64,000 nucleotides of DNA from Eubacteriaceae bacterium (GTDB taxonomy: Bacteria; Bacillota; Clostridia; Lachnospirales; Lachnospiraceae): contig CABIYF010000005.1 of assembly GCA_902362875.1 (NCBI GenBank), positions 1 through 64,000 on the forward strand, read 5' to 3'. The notes under the pieces are model-generated. The model did no database searches and was not told the origin of the DNA. It saw only the letters and a program-made list of their open reading frames with translations. Below, one piece after another: positions 29,447-38,841 of this stretch. The position numbers and the translations under genes were made by a program. Each line of letters starts with the position of its first letter. Position 1 is the stretch's first letter.

Positions 29447-30687
29447 TGCAGACATTTTTGATGCTGGCAATATTATTGAGTCTGGTGGCGAGCTTAATCT
29501 TGCTTCTTATTTTCCAAGATATGAAGATTGACAATCGAAAGAGGCATATGAATATCGCAATTTTTGTATTTTTATTTCTTCTTGTAAATGCATTGGCCTA
29601 TTCTTACGAGGCAGAGCGGGGAAAACCTACTTATTTTCAAATGCCGACGGTTCCATTGTGGATCTGGTGGTGCATCGTCGGTGTGATTGATGGATTGCTT
29701 ATCTGGGAAGGGTTTTGGCTGTATCGTACAAGAAAAGAAAAAATCCGACAGAATTCTATTAGAGAGGCGATGAATGTATTGCCCATCGGGATCTGTTATT
29801 TTACAGAAGATGGATATGTGAAACTTTGCAATGAACAGATGTATCGCCTGTTTCAAACAATGACTCGCAAAGATTTGCAAAAGCGAGAGGAATTAAAAGA
29901 GGCACTGCGCCTGTGTGAGCGTTATGGTGTGAGCCGGATTAATAACAAAGAAATTTATCTATTCCCTGACGGGAAGGCGTGGAGTTATCGGGAAAATAAA
30001 GTGACAGACCGGAAGGGAACGGTCTATATGGAAGCTATTTTCCTGGACATTACAAAACAATATGAAGAAAAAATAAATCTGACAAAGCAGACCGAACAGT
30101 TAAAAGAAATAGCAAAAGAACTTCGCTATCTGTCGGATAATGTGTTGATCTTGACGCGTGAACGTGAAGTACTTGCGGCAAAGACAAAGCTTCACAATCA
30201 GATGGGAGCCGGACTGACTGCGATTCGACAGAGTCTGACACAGGAGAAGGCAGATGATAAAGAGGCGGTGCGATTACTTCGCCACGCCGTAAATGCGATC
30301 TGGAACGACAATCAATATCCGCTAGAAGAAGGAGATTTTGAAAGATTTTTGCAGGATGCCAAAACACTTGGCGTAGAAGTGGTGTGTGTGGGAGATTTAC
30401 CGGATGCGGAAGATTTTTCCAGTATTTTCGTCCTGGCAATGCGCGAGTGTTTGACAAATGGCGTCTGCCATGCCGGTGCGACAGAACTTTCCATCCAGAT
30501 GCAAAATGAAAATCATCAATACAGCATTTGCATCACAAATAACGGAGACGTGCCGGATAAAGAGATCGTTCCAAAAGGTGGATTGTATAATATTTCCCGA
30601 CATGTATTTGACTATGGCGGAGAAATGCGGATACAGTCATTTCCGTACTTTGCGTTGACGATTACATTTCAAGAGGAGAGAGTATGA
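29446..30687 (+). CDS. Sensor histidine kinase, two-helix membrane type
   Basis: 413 residues. Membrane helices at about 2-22, 26-45 and 63-83, then a PAS-like domain (NVLPIGICYFTEDGYVKLC), a dimerisation region with the possible phospho-His in AKTKLHNQMGAGLTA, and a GHKL ATPase with MRECLTNGVCHAG (N box), NNGD and GGLYNI. The H box resembles the HisKA_3/NarL-partner class, which fits the LuxR-type regulator that follows with an ATGA overlap. Confidence 0.75.
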   Translation: MQTFLMLAILLSLVASLILLLIFQDMKIDNRKRHMNIAIFVFLFLLVNALAYSYEAERGKPTYFQMPTVPLWIWWCIVGVIDGLLIWEGFWLYRTRKEKIRQNSIREAMNVLPIGICYFTEDGYVKLCNEQMYRLFQTMTRKDLQKREELKEALRLCERYGVSRINNKEIYLFPDGKAWSYRENKVTDRKGTVYMEAIFLDITKQYEEKINLTKQTEQLKEIAKELRYLSDNVLILTREREVLAAKTKLHNQMGAGLTAIRQSLTQEKADDKEAVRLLRHAVNAIWNDNQYPLEEGDFERFLQDAKTLGVEVVCVGDLPDAEDFSSIFVLAMRECLTNGVCHAGATELSIQMQNENHQYSICITNNGDVPDKEIVPKGGLYNISRHVFDYGGEMRIQSFPYFALTITFQEERV

Positions 30688-31322
30688 AACAGGTATTAAT
30701 TGTAGAGGATCAAAGAATGCCTCGTGAAAATATGGAGAGGATCATATTAGAGAGCGATAATTATGAGCTTGCGGCTAGTGTAAATGGGGCGGATGTCGCC
30801 CTTGCTATATGCAGAAGAAAGCGGATTGACCTTGTGTTGATGGACGTATGCACAACCGGAAATAAAGATGGGATCGAAGCGGCAGCAGAAATCAAGGAAG
30901 AGTTTCCGCAGATTAAAATTATTATCGTAACATCCATGGTGGAAGTGGGATATTTGCAGAGAGCAAAGAAAGCAAAGGTCGACAGTTTCTGGTATAAAGA
31001 TATCAGTCCGGAGCGATTGATAGATGTGATTGATCGGACAATGGAAGGCGAACGCATTTTTCCGGATAAAACACCGAGCGTACAGCTTGGTCTTGCGGAC
31101 AGTTCGGAATTTACTGATAAAGAAATAGAGGTGCTTCGCTTTGTGTGCGACGGGCTTGAGTACAGCGAGATCGCGGAACGGATGAATATTTCCGTAAGAA
31201 CGGTGAAATTCCATGTCGCTAATATTTTGTCAAAAACCGGTTATGCCAATAAGACGCGGCTGGCGATCGCAGTGACAAATAAAAACTTTATCATTCCGAG
31301 CAGACCGGAAAAAATTCAATAA
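30684..31322 (+). CDS. NarL/LuxR-family response regulator
   Basis: 212 residues. Receiver domain with VLIVEDQ, phospho-acceptor Asp in VLMDVCTTG, and Lys in the FWYKD loop; then a LuxR HTH (FTDKEIEVLRFVCDGLEYSE, then ISVRTVKFHVANILSKTG). It should be phosphorylated by the kinase just upstream. The secreted protein gene 184 bases downstream is the nearest candidate target. Confidence 0.9.
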   Translation: MKQVLIVEDQRMPRENMERIILESDNYELAASVNGADVALAICRRKRIDLVLMDVCTTGNKDGIEAAAEIKEEFPQIKIIIVTSMVEVGYLQRAKKAKVDSFWYKDISPERLIDVIDRTMEGERIFPDKTPSVQLGLADSSEFTDKEIEVLRFVCDGLEYSEIAERMNISVRTVKFHVANILSKTGYANKTRLAIAVTNKNFIIPSRPEKIQ

Positions 31323-31421
31323 TATTCGCACTTTGTTCAGAAAATATTTGTTTGGACATTAAAGTTCTCAGTAAAATAATGAAAACCTGTCCTTGAGTAC
31401 AGTGTAAAAAACGAATGCATT

Positions 31422-31430
31422 TGTTATACT
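31422..31430 (+). promoter_or_regulatory. Extended -10 promoter for secreted protein
   Basis: TGTTATACT lies 76 bases before the start codon. No good -35 box stands at the right distance, which fits an activator-dependent promoter such as a response-regulator target. Confidence 0.4.
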
Positions 31431-31506
31431 TTAACTAGAAAAATCGTATCGTTTTTAAAAGATACTCTGTAACTTATTAAAAGAAGATAAGAAGGAGGGA
31501 CAAGTT

Positions 31507-33249
31507 ATGAGGAAATTAAAGTCGAAACGAATAGGTAACTATTTACTGAAGGGATTGCTGCTATGCGCCCTGATTGTAGGTGGCTGGTTCACAACTGATA
31601 TTGAGGCGAAAGCGGAATCTGTTACGCACTCAGTGGAATTTAAATCTGAAGAATCACAAATAGTACAATTTGAGAGAGCTGATGGGCTTGAACAGCATAT
31701 TAAAGTAACAAATAATACACAGAGACCGATGAAAATAACATTTTCACACAATGTTCCTTTACGGAATTACCATACGAAATTATGGATAGGCGGTCATGAA
31801 GTTGCCAGCCGTATGGCTACAGCAGTAAAGGATGCAAATGTGCTATATTTATATCCGTGCCAGTGGGTAGAAAAGGCCTGTGAAGTGGAATTTACAACAT
31901 CTGCACCAGCTTATACGGATATTACTATCAGCGCAGAATTCATTGATCAAAAAATCGGATTCAAAGAAGAGATTGGTCTTACAAAAGATACAGCATATGA
32001 GATTCCGTTATCCGGACATCCGTACAGTCTTTATGAAGGTCTGACAGGAAAAGGAAAAAATGATGAACGATGGTATAAGTTTAATGTTGCAGACAGGGCA
32101 GTGATTGATCCAAGCTTCCACCTTGTTAACACAGAAAGAGCAATTTATTTCGGACAGAATCGTACTTTCATTCGTGTCTATGACTCTAATGATAATCAAA
32201 TCTATAGCGAAGGATCCTCACAATACAATGGCAAAGAGGCGTGGGAGCCTGGAGCAAAGATATTAACGCGTGGAACATATTATGTACGCATATCTACTAG
32301 CGATGGTGCTTATTACCCGGCAATTTTTGATTTTAATCTGAATGGACATGACTATATTTCGGCTGAGAAGATTAAATGCTCTCATAAAGAAGTGAAAAAA
32401 TCACAGTTAGGAAATATAAAGGTTGTTGCTGAGACGGTACCTGCAAATTCCGATGACAAGATTGTAGAAGTATATGATCATATTTCCGGAAAGTCATGGA
32501 AGCACAACAGCAATAAAGTTACGCATAGTGAAGCCCCGGTATACAATATCAAAGCTGGTAGACAGAGCTGGCTTACATTCAAGACAAAGAATGGAAAAAC
32601 CTATACAACAAATCTCTACGTACCGGCAGAGAAATTAAAAAAACCTACAGTAGTGACTTATCATAATTATGCAAAAGTAACCGTAGGATCCACGAAGATG
32701 ATGGGTACAAATGCTAGAATTCAGATCTACAAAGGTGGTAAGTGGACAACTGTAAAAACGGTGAAAGATTATAATTGTTATAAAGCAACTACAGTAAAGA
32801 ATCTGAAGCCGTTGACAACTTATAAGTTCCGTACGCAGGCTTATGCGAATGGAACAACCGGTACACCGTCTGACGTAGTGACATTGAAGACTGGTTCGGC
32901 AGTGAAACCGGCTGTGAAGTCTATTAAGATTGTACAGAAGAAAAAGATGAAAGTAAGAGGCTGGACATCTCCAGGACACTGGAGTGGAGATTACTGGTAC
33001 CCACCGATTTACCACAAACCGTACACATGGACAAAATACAAAGTAAAAGTAACATTGAAGAAGAAAGTTCCGAAGATCGGCGGTATGAGGATTGGTGATA
33101 CATGGACAAAAGGCAATAAGAAAAGCTACACTGTATGGCTGCCAAAGGGAGCACAGACTGGTAAGAAGCTGAACATTTATATGAATACAGGATTAAGTAA
33201 GAGCAATGGTCAGGGACCGCAGATTAAAAAAGTGATCAGAGCAAAGTAA
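31507..33249 (+). CDS. Large secreted protein with fibronectin-III-like domain
   Basis: 580 residues. Cleavable signal peptide (about 1-38, ending near IEAKAES). Two beta-rich modules of about 120 residues follow; the second resembles PPC-type domains (YKFNVADRAVID, GTYYVRIST). Residues about 375-470 look like a fibronectin type III domain (TTVKNLKPLTTYKFRTQAYA). A Trp/Tyr/Pro-rich region (GHWSGDYWYPPIYHKPYTW) precedes a basic C-terminus. There is no sortase motif or catalytic signature. It is probably a surface-attached or matrix protein. GGAGG precedes the ATG. Confidence 0.65.
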   Translation: MRKLKSKRIGNYLLKGLLLCALIVGGWFTTDIEAKAESVTHSVEFKSEESQIVQFERADGLEQHIKVTNNTQRPMKITFSHNVPLRNYHTKLWIGGHEVASRMATAVKDANVLYLYPCQWVEKACEVEFTTSAPAYTDITISAEFIDQKIGFKEEIGLTKDTAYEIPLSGHPYSLYEGLTGKGKNDERWYKFNVADRAVIDPSFHLVNTERAIYFGQNRTFIRVYDSNDNQIYSEGSSQYNGKEAWEPGAKILTRGTYYVRISTSDGAYYPAIFDFNLNGHDYISAEKIKCSHKEVKKSQLGNIKVVAETVPANSDDKIVEVYDHISGKSWKHNSNKVTHSEAPVYNIKAGRQSWLTFKTKNGKTYTTNLYVPAEKLKKPTVVTYHNYAKVTVGSTKMMGTNARIQIYKGGKWTTVKTVKDYNCYKATTVKNLKPLTTYKFRTQAYANGTTGTPSDVVTLKTGSAVKPAVKSIKIVQKKKMKVRGWTSPGHWSGDYWYPPIYHKPYTWTKYKVKVTLKKKVPKIGGMRIGDTWTKGNKKSYTVWLPKGAQTGKKLNIYMNTGLSKSNGQGPQIKKVIRAK

Positions 33250-33312
33250 TGCTTCCCAAATAAGACATTAGAAAAGCAACGAGAGCCTCGAATTATCGCA
33301 ATGTCATTAACT

Positions 33313-33356
33313 TAAGGAATCTTTTACATTTTAAAATGTAGAAGGTTCCTTTTTTC
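33313..33356 (+). terminator. Terminator after secreted protein
   Basis: AAGGAATCTTTTACATT pairs with AATGTAGAAGGTTCCTT (one bulge), followed by TTTTTC. Confidence 0.85.
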
Positions 33357-33399
33357 TATACTCTTGCTGTATAATTGAAGTAGATAACTGATAGTTTCT

Positions 33400-34302
33400 G
33401 TGTTCTTTAAGGCAGGTGATTTTATGAAAAGTTCTCAAAAACGAGCCTGTTGTGATATCAGTTTGATCCATCAGGGTGACTTTCAGGATTTTTATAGAAA
33501 TGGAAACCCATTATCTTTTATAAACTTTACCGCTATCATAACAAAAATTTTTATGCGGAACCAGGATTTTCTACTTTTCAGGGATATTTAGTTCTGGCTG
33601 CGGATGGTTCAGGAATCAATATTCCCACTACCAGAGAAACACTGGAAGAATTCGGGACTTCCAGTAGAAAGGGTACAAAACCGCAGGCTTCCATCGGTCT
33701 GGGCTGCCTTTATGATGTTATGAACCGTATGATTCTGGAAAGCGACTGCTGCAAATGTAAATTTGATGAAATGCGTCTTGCAGAAGAACAGGCCACCTTG
33801 TCAGGAGCAGATGGATGGGTAGAGATTTCCTTGGACAGGAGCCGCATCAACCATTATAGAGGAACGGATATCGGTCGTCGCATGGAAGAATTGGGCTCAA
33901 TCAACTTACGGATGGTTAAAGTGCCGCTTCAGGAGGAGCGGGAAGAAATACTAATCACGAATCTTCCAATAGAAACCTTTGACCACTTTCAGATTGCAGA
34001 ACTCTATCAAATGAGATGGGGAATTGAAAGCGCATATGAAACGCTAAAAGACCGCCTTCAGATAGAGAACTTCACTGGGACAAAGCCACTATTGTTGCTT
34101 CAGGATATTTACAGTACAATCTACATCAGCAATCTTGCAGAGGACATCATTCGGGACGCAGAGGCAGAAATGGATGAAAAAGAGACGCAAAAAAACAGGA
34201 TAAGTTGTTCCAGCAGATTTATGAAGACATTAGCAAAAATCTGGTTCCAATAAGACCGGATCGTCATTATCACCGGACAAAGGGGCAGCTTGCGGGAAAA
34301 TA
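33400..34302 (+). mobile_element. Degenerate IS4-family transposase
   Basis: Pieces of a DDE transposase in several frames: GFSTFQGYLVLAADGSGI, then a piece at 33720 onward with the C-terminal motif YQMRWGIESAYETLKDRLQIENFTG (cited here as two parts: YQMRWGIESAYE and LKDRLQIENF), which holds the catalytic Glu of the IS4 group. Start, middle and end are interrupted by deletions and frameshifts, and no terminal repeats were found. The 3' part ends as RPDRHYHRTKGQLAGKYS, joined to a LysR piece. Confidence 0.8.
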
Positions 34303-34539
34303 TTCAAACACGCATATCCGCTGGTTCAGACTGTACTTCATACTGCAACAGCAGATACAGTGTATGAGATGATGAACAAAGGACTTGTAGATATTGCATT
34401 ATTCTTAGAGCCAGTGGACACGGAAGGATTAGATTATATCCGAATTACAGATTGCGACCACTGGTGTGTCGGAATGCGTCCAGATGATCCGCTAGCAGTC
34501 CGTAAAATGATCGAGGAGATTAATGCTTTCCAGGCATAA
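34303..34539 (+). pseudogene. LysR effector-binding-domain fragment
   Basis: About 78 codons (FKHAYPLVQTVLHTATADTV, GLVDIALFLEPVD, MRPDDPLA) match the mid-part of a LysR substrate-binding domain. It lacks an HTH; a matching HTH piece lies at 16004. The last codons (VRKMIEEINAFQA) may belong to another gene. Confidence 0.75.
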
Positions 34540-34585
34540 AACAAAATTCAATATAAGCATTAGACATAATGAAGTATTAGAGCTT

Positions 34586-34631
34586 AAAATAGATGTGTAA
34601 GATGAATGTAAATCTTATACATCTATTTTTT
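34586..34631 (+). terminator. Terminator
   Basis: AATAGATGTGTAAGA pairs with TCTTATACATCTATT and T6 follows. Confidence 0.75.
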
Positions 34632-34664
34632 ATGAAAAATACGCAAAGAAGGGGGCTATTTATT

Positions 34665-34895
34665 ATGAGTAAAAAATTAGTGGCATTTTTCAGTGCAAGC
34701 GGAACAACAAAAAAGTAGCAGAGATGATTGCAGAGGAAGTAAAAGCGGATTTGTTTGAGATTGAGCCGAAAGTTCCATATACAAAGCCTGATCTTGACTG
34801 GATAAATAAAAAATCCAGACGCAGTTATTACAGAAGGCAGACTGTTAAATCGTGGAACGAAACAGGAAATCAGTGAATGGGTAAACTCTTTATAA
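34665..34895 (+). pseudogene. Flavodoxin remnant
   Basis: MSKKLVAFFSASGTT is a flavodoxin FMN loop, followed by a frameshift (AAAAAAGTAG) and the in-family text VAEMIAEEVKADLFEIEP with PYTKPDLDWINKKSRR in another frame. It then jumps to a final EISEWVNSL. About two thirds of the gene is missing. Confidence 0.8.
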
Positions 34896-34923
34896 ATAAC
34901 AGCGTTATGGAGGGATACAGAAT

Positions 34924-35526
34924 ATGGGGAAAATAGTACAGACAGCAGGAAGAAATACACTTGGTGAATTCGCACCGGAATTTGCACATTTTAACGATGA
35001 TGTACTTTTCGGCGAAAACTGGAATAATCAGGATATCGACGTAAAAACAAGAAGCATTATCACAGTGGTTGCTCTGATGGCTTCCGGAATTACAGATTCT
35101 TCTTTAAGATATCATCTTCAAAATGCAAAAGAGATGGTATTTCCAATTGGTGCACAAAACGATGGCTTTGCACAGTATTTTTCCGGCAGAAGTTTTCTTA
35201 CATCAATCTCTACATCTCAGGTTGGAATTTTCAATGTGACATTTGAACCAGGATGCAGAAATAATTGGCATATCCATCATGCAAAAAGTGGAGGCGGACA
35301 GATTCTGGTATGCGTTGCCGGAAGAGGATATTATCAGGAAGAAGGTAAAGAAGCTATAGAGATGAGGCCAGGTGACTGCATCAATATTTCTACAGGTGTT
35401 AAGCACTGGCATGGAGCCGCACCGGATGAATGGTTTTCACATCTGGCAATAGAAGTTCCGGGCGAAAATACTTTCAATGAATGGATTGAACCGGTAAGTG
35501 ATGAAGAATATGGGAAATTACAATAG
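34924..35526 (+). CDS. CMD/cupin-domain protein with shortened N-terminal domain
   Basis: 200 residues. Residues 1-70 are the start of a carboxymuconolactone-decarboxylase-like domain (DVKTRSIITVVALMASG, then SSLRYHLQNAK); the rest of that domain is missing, and the chain continues in frame as EMVFPIGAQNDGFAQYF into a cupin barrel (NNWHIHHAKSGGGQI, GDCINISTGVKHWHGAAP) with metal-binding His residues. Full relatives keep about 50 more residues between these parts. It may fold as a cupin alone. GGAGGG lies before the ATG. Confidence 0.65.
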   Translation: MGKIVQTAGRNTLGEFAPEFAHFNDDVLFGENWNNQDIDVKTRSIITVVALMASGITDSSLRYHLQNAKEMVFPIGAQNDGFAQYFSGRSFLTSISTSQVGIFNVTFEPGCRNNWHIHHAKSGGGQILVCVAGRGYYQEEGKEAIEMRPGDCINISTGVKHWHGAAPDEWFSHLAIEVPGENTFNEWIEPVSDEEYGKLQ

Positions 35527-35791
35527 GAAGGTGAATGAAATATTAAATCAACCGGAGATAACTACGATTGCAAAGAAATATGGTGTGACTGTTCCACAGC
35601 TCTGCATTAGATATACGCTTCAGCTTGGTGCCATTTCTCTGCCCAAAACAGGTAATCCTGAACATATGAAGAGTAATGCAGAACTAGATTTTGAAATTAG
35701 TGCTGAAGACATGGAACTATTAAAGAATTTTAAGAAAATTAAGAGCTATGGTGACAGTGGAAATTTCCCTGTTTATGGTGGAAAGATGTAA
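35523..35791 (+). pseudogene. Aldo/keto reductase C-terminal fragment
   Basis: The last about 88 codons of an aldo/keto reductase (AKKYGVTVPQLCIRYTLQLG, LPKTGNPEHMKSN, ISAEDMELL). The barrel with the catalytic Tyr is missing. It directly follows the cupin stop. Confidence 0.85.
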
Positions 35792-35859
35792 GAAATTTAA
35801 TAACAATCTGACAATCCGTTGGTAATCTAAATATTGAATAACAACTTAATATCATTAAT

Positions 35860-35908
35860 AGCAAGGTTATAAGATTTCAAAAAATGGAGTCTTATAGCTG
35901 CTTTTTTT
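35860..35908 (+). terminator. Terminator
   Basis: TTATAAGA pairs with TCTTATA, with flanking AGC/GCT pairing, followed by TTTTTTT. Confidence 0.65.
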
Positions 35909-36033
35909 GCGCAAAAATAAAATTTTTTGCATTTGCCCACTGTATTTTACCCTCTGAGCGTTTCGTTATATGAGGGTGTAAAAAAGAAAGTCTGATGAAC
36001 AAAGTGATTTTCCTGTCGGCTGTTAGTTGGTAA

Positions 36034-36111
36034 ATCGGTGCAGGTGTGGCAGTATGGGGTGTGATCAATCTTCTGGAGGGTTACGGAAATGATAATTCGG
36101 GTGCAAATGCT
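36034..36111 (+). pseudogene. Maff2-type conjugation protein fragment
   Basis: 26 codons (IGAGVAVWGVINLLEGYGND, then NSGAN) match the core of the small Maff2 membrane protein found in the transfer regions of clostridial conjugative elements. Both ends are gone. It is the only conjugation-gene trace in the window. The rest of 35913-36300 shows no gene. Confidence 0.65.
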
Positions 36112-36316
36112 CATGTACGGTAAAGAAGCAAGCAACCGAAAACAAGAGATAGACCGCCAGCACCACACTATTCCGAACCAAAGAAAACAAAGACCAAAAG
36201 ACAAGCATTGTGGAAATGTGCATAACAGGCTATGGAATCCCTCTCATACCTATCTACAAAAACACGATAAGGATTCAATACCTTAATTTGGAAATATTTA
36301 TTGGCAGAAAAAATAC

Positions 36317-36345
36317 TTGCGTGCGCACGCATATTGATGTATAAT
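36317..36345 (+). promoter_or_regulatory. marR promoter with palindromic operator
   Basis: TTGCGT (36317-36322), a 17-base spacer and TATAAT (36340-36345). TGCGTGCGCACGCA (36318-36331) is a perfect 14-base palindrome over the -35 box, unusually GC-rich for this DNA. It is the expected position for autorepression by the MarR protein. Confidence 0.7.
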
Positions 36346-36370
36346 ACGTTCTGATTGGAGGTATATATCT

Positions 36371-36820
36371 ATGCAACTATTAAAATGGCTTTCCGTAACA
36401 GACCGATTTTACAAAATCTATTTGGACAAGCAACTTGCTCCCTATGGAATCAACAACAGTCAATATATGTTCTTAATCAAAATCTGTCGTTCGCCCGGTA
36501 TTCTACAAGATTCTTTGTTGAATATGTTCTATGTTCATCCAAGCAATATTGTACGGACGGTTGCGACATTGGAAAAGCAGGGAATGATTACACGTTCTCC
36601 CAATGATAAGGATAAGCGGACATATAAATTGTATCCTACAGAGAGAGCATTGTCTATTATTGACGAGATACAGATGATATGCGAAAAGACAGAAGCTCTT
36701 TTATTGCAGGGTATGAGCGAATCCGAGCAGAACCTTTTTATGGATTTCTTAATACAGGCGGGCAGAAATATCACATCGGAACTCCATATAGAGAGAAAGG
36801 GGGAGGAGTTCAATGACTGA
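36371..36820 (+). CDS. MarR-family regulator
   Basis: 149 residues. A winged HTH at about 40-100 (MFYVHPSNIVRTVATLEKQG, then ITRSPNDKDKRTYKLYPT) is flanked by dimerisation helices. GGAGG lies before the ATG. It overlaps the MATE gene by eight bases, the common repressor-pump arrangement, so it probably represses this operon and releases on drug binding. Confidence 0.85.
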   Translation: MQLLKWLSVTDRFYKIYLDKQLAPYGINNSQYMFLIKICRSPGILQDSLLNMFYVHPSNIVRTVATLEKQGMITRSPNDKDKRTYKLYPTERALSIIDEIQMICEKTEALLLQGMSESEQNLFMDFLIQAGRNITSELHIERKGEEFND

Positions 36821-38186
36821 AAATCCTCTGGGCTATGAAAAAATTCCAAAGCTGTTGAAAAATTTTGCTGTTCCCAGTATTGTGGCGTCTCTTGTCGGCT
36901 CAATCTACAATATTGTGGATCAGATTTTTATTGGTCAAGGGGTCGGTTATTTGGGAAATGCAGCAACCAATGTTGCCTACCCGTTTTCTACCATCTGCCT
37001 TGCCATTGCACTACTGGTCGGAATTGGAAGTGCTTCCTGTGTTTCCCTCTGTCTTGGATGCAAAGAGCCGAAAGCTGCCGCCAAAGCAGCGGGAAATGGT
37101 ATTGTTCTGATGGGAATTTTCGGAATTATTTATTTGCTGGTTGGAGAAACTTTTCTGTCTTTGCTCCTAAAGGCATTTGGGGCAACGACAGATGTATTTC
37201 CATATGCAAAGCGGTATGCCAGCATAACATTGATTGGAATGCCGTTTCTCATTGTAACGAATGGTATGAGCAATTTGATTCGAGCAGATGGAAAACCAAA
37301 GTATTCAATGGTCTGCATGGTTGTGGGAGCTATTATCAATACCATTCTTGACCCCATTTTTATTTTTGTTTGCGATTGGGGAATTGCCGGCGGAGCTTGG
37401 GCAACGGTTATTGGGCAAATTTTTTCTTTCATACTCGCACTCCGTTATCTATGGCGTTTCCAAACAATCCATTTTGAAAAAGAGTCGTTTTTATTGGACA
37501 TTAAAGAAAGCCTGAAAATTTGCAGCATGGGGATAAGCAGCAGCTCAAATCAGATTGCAGTTACCGTGATTCAAATCATTCAGTACAATTCGTTGACTTA
37601 TTACGGCGCATTATCAAAATATGGAACGGATATTCCCTTGGCAGCTTGCGGAATTGTTATGAAAACAAATGCCATAATCCTTGCGATTGTTGTAGGAATC
37701 TCGCAAGGGACACAGCCGATTATCGGTTTCAACTATGGAGCAAGGCAATATCATCGGGTACGGGAGGCTTACATGCTTGCAGTAAAGTGGAATCTTGTTG
37801 TTTCCACTATTGCTTTTATCGCATTTCAATTTTTCCCGCAATCTATCATTTCACTATTCGGAGACGGGGACGAGCTGTATTTTGAATTTGCTGTTTTGTT
37901 CATGCGTATCTATCTTTTCATGGTGTTGGTAAATGGTGTGCAGTTGCTTTCTTCCAGCTTTTTTACCGCAATAGGAAAATCGTTAAGAGGTGCTCTGTTG
38001 GCATTAACAAGGCAGACCTTTTTGTTGATTCCGCTTACCCTGCTGCTCCCGCTTCGTTTCGGAATTATGGGAGTATTGTTAGCGGGGCCTGTTGCTGATT
38101 TTTCAGCGTTTGTGCTATCTATTGTGTTAGTAGGAACAGAATTAAGAAAGCAAAAAAATGCAGTTGAATTTGTAAGAGAACTATAG
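36813..38186 (+). CDS. MATE-family efflux transporter, MepA-like
   Basis: 457 residues with twelve membrane helices. PSIVASLVGSIYNIVDQIFIGQ at the N-terminus (cited as SIVASLVGSIYNIVDQ) and MGISSSSNQIAVTVIQI in mid-chain resemble MepA-type MATE pumps, which are also encoded downstream of a MarR repressor in staphylococci. Start ATG 36813 follows GGGGGAGG. Substrate not known. Confidence 0.85.
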   Translation: MTENPLGYEKIPKLLKNFAVPSIVASLVGSIYNIVDQIFIGQGVGYLGNAATNVAYPFSTICLAIALLVGIGSASCVSLCLGCKEPKAAAKAAGNGIVLMGIFGIIYLLVGETFLSLLLKAFGATTDVFPYAKRYASITLIGMPFLIVTNGMSNLIRADGKPKYSMVCMVVGAIINTILDPIFIFVCDWGIAGGAWATVIGQIFSFILALRYLWRFQTIHFEKESFLLDIKESLKICSMGISSSSNQIAVTVIQIIQYNSLTYYGALSKYGTDIPLAACGIVMKTNAIILAIVVGISQGTQPIIGFNYGARQYHRVREAYMLAVKWNLVVSTIAFIAFQFFPQSIISLFGDGDELYFEFAVLFMRIYLFMVLVNGVQLLSSSFFTAIGKSLRGALLALTRQTFLLIPLTLLLPLRFGIMGVLLAGPVADFSAFVLSIVLVGTELRKQKNAVEFVREL

Positions 38187-38244
38187 ATAGCTAAGCGAAA
38201 AAGAAAAACCGGAGAACAGTCCTCGGTTTTCTGATATTTGCGGT

Positions 38245-38445
38245 TCAGTCTTCAATTTGAAAAATTTCTTCGACAGGCATTTTCAGATAATGTGCCAGCC
38301 GGATTGCAATTTCGAGAGAGGCATTTCGCTCACCACGTTCAATGCGTCCGATAGTATCACTGCAGGATCCGACAGCTTTTGCAAGATCCGCCTGAACGAG
38401 ATTTCGTTCTTCCCGGATATCTTTAAGTGTGTTGTTAATTGCCAT
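38245..38445 (-). CDS. XRE-family HTH regulator
   Basis: 66 residues from ATG 38445 (the frame opens at 38475). A single Cro/CI-type HTH (LKDIREERNLVQADLAKAVG, then IGRIERGERN) with the C-terminal VEEIF motif typical of small YozG-like regulators. It is convergent with the MATE gene. Target unknown. Confidence 0.75.
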   Translation of the reverse strand: MAINNTLKDIREERNLVQADLAKAVGSCSDTIGRIERGERNASLEIAIRLAHYLKMPVEEIFQIED

Positions 38446-38619
38446 TTCATCACTTGACCTTCGTTCAGAAATCAATGCTACAATTGAAAGTATGGAGAAT
38501 CCAGAGGAAAGACTTCTTTTGAAATACCGCTATCTGAAAAATGAAAGTTGGGATATGAAGGGGGCTGATCCCCAATGTGGTCAAAATTAAAAAATATACA
38601 GGTTTTCTATTCAACAATA

Positions 38620-38648
38620 TTGACGCATAAAAAACTTCGTGGTATTTT
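38620..38648 (+). promoter_or_regulatory. Promoter of riboswitch-controlled kinase
   Basis: TTGACG (38620-38625), 17 bases, TATTTT (38643-38648). It puts the start of transcription about 15-25 bases before the aptamer. Confidence 0.5.
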
Positions 38649-38673
38649 AATCTTTGTAAAAATGGAAATTATT

Positions 38674-38758
38674 TATAGGCAAACCTGCTGAAAAGTAGGG
38701 ACGCAAAGCCAAAAGGGGCTAAAGCCAGAAAGTTTGACCAAGTCAGCCGGTTGCCACT
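38674..38758 (+). ncRNA. Cyclic-di-GMP-I (GEMM-I) riboswitch aptamer
   Basis: GGCAAACC, a GAAA tetraloop, GGGACGCAAAGCC, then GGGGCTAAAGCC and the closing GCCGGTTGCC follow the GEMM-I consensus in order. The GAAA loop and the CTAAAGCC receptor-side sequence are both present. A terminator hairpin follows at 38842, so ligand binding probably switches termination ahead of the hybrid kinase gene; whether it turns the gene on or off cannot be read with certainty. A complementary pair ATCCATAT (38761) and ATATGGAT (38809) could form an alternative structure. Confidence 0.9.
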
Positions 38759-38841
38759 GTATCCATATCATATATGAGATCGGTAGAGATTTCGATAGCT
38801 TTTATACTATATGGATGTGTGATTTTATAGAAATATAGAAG

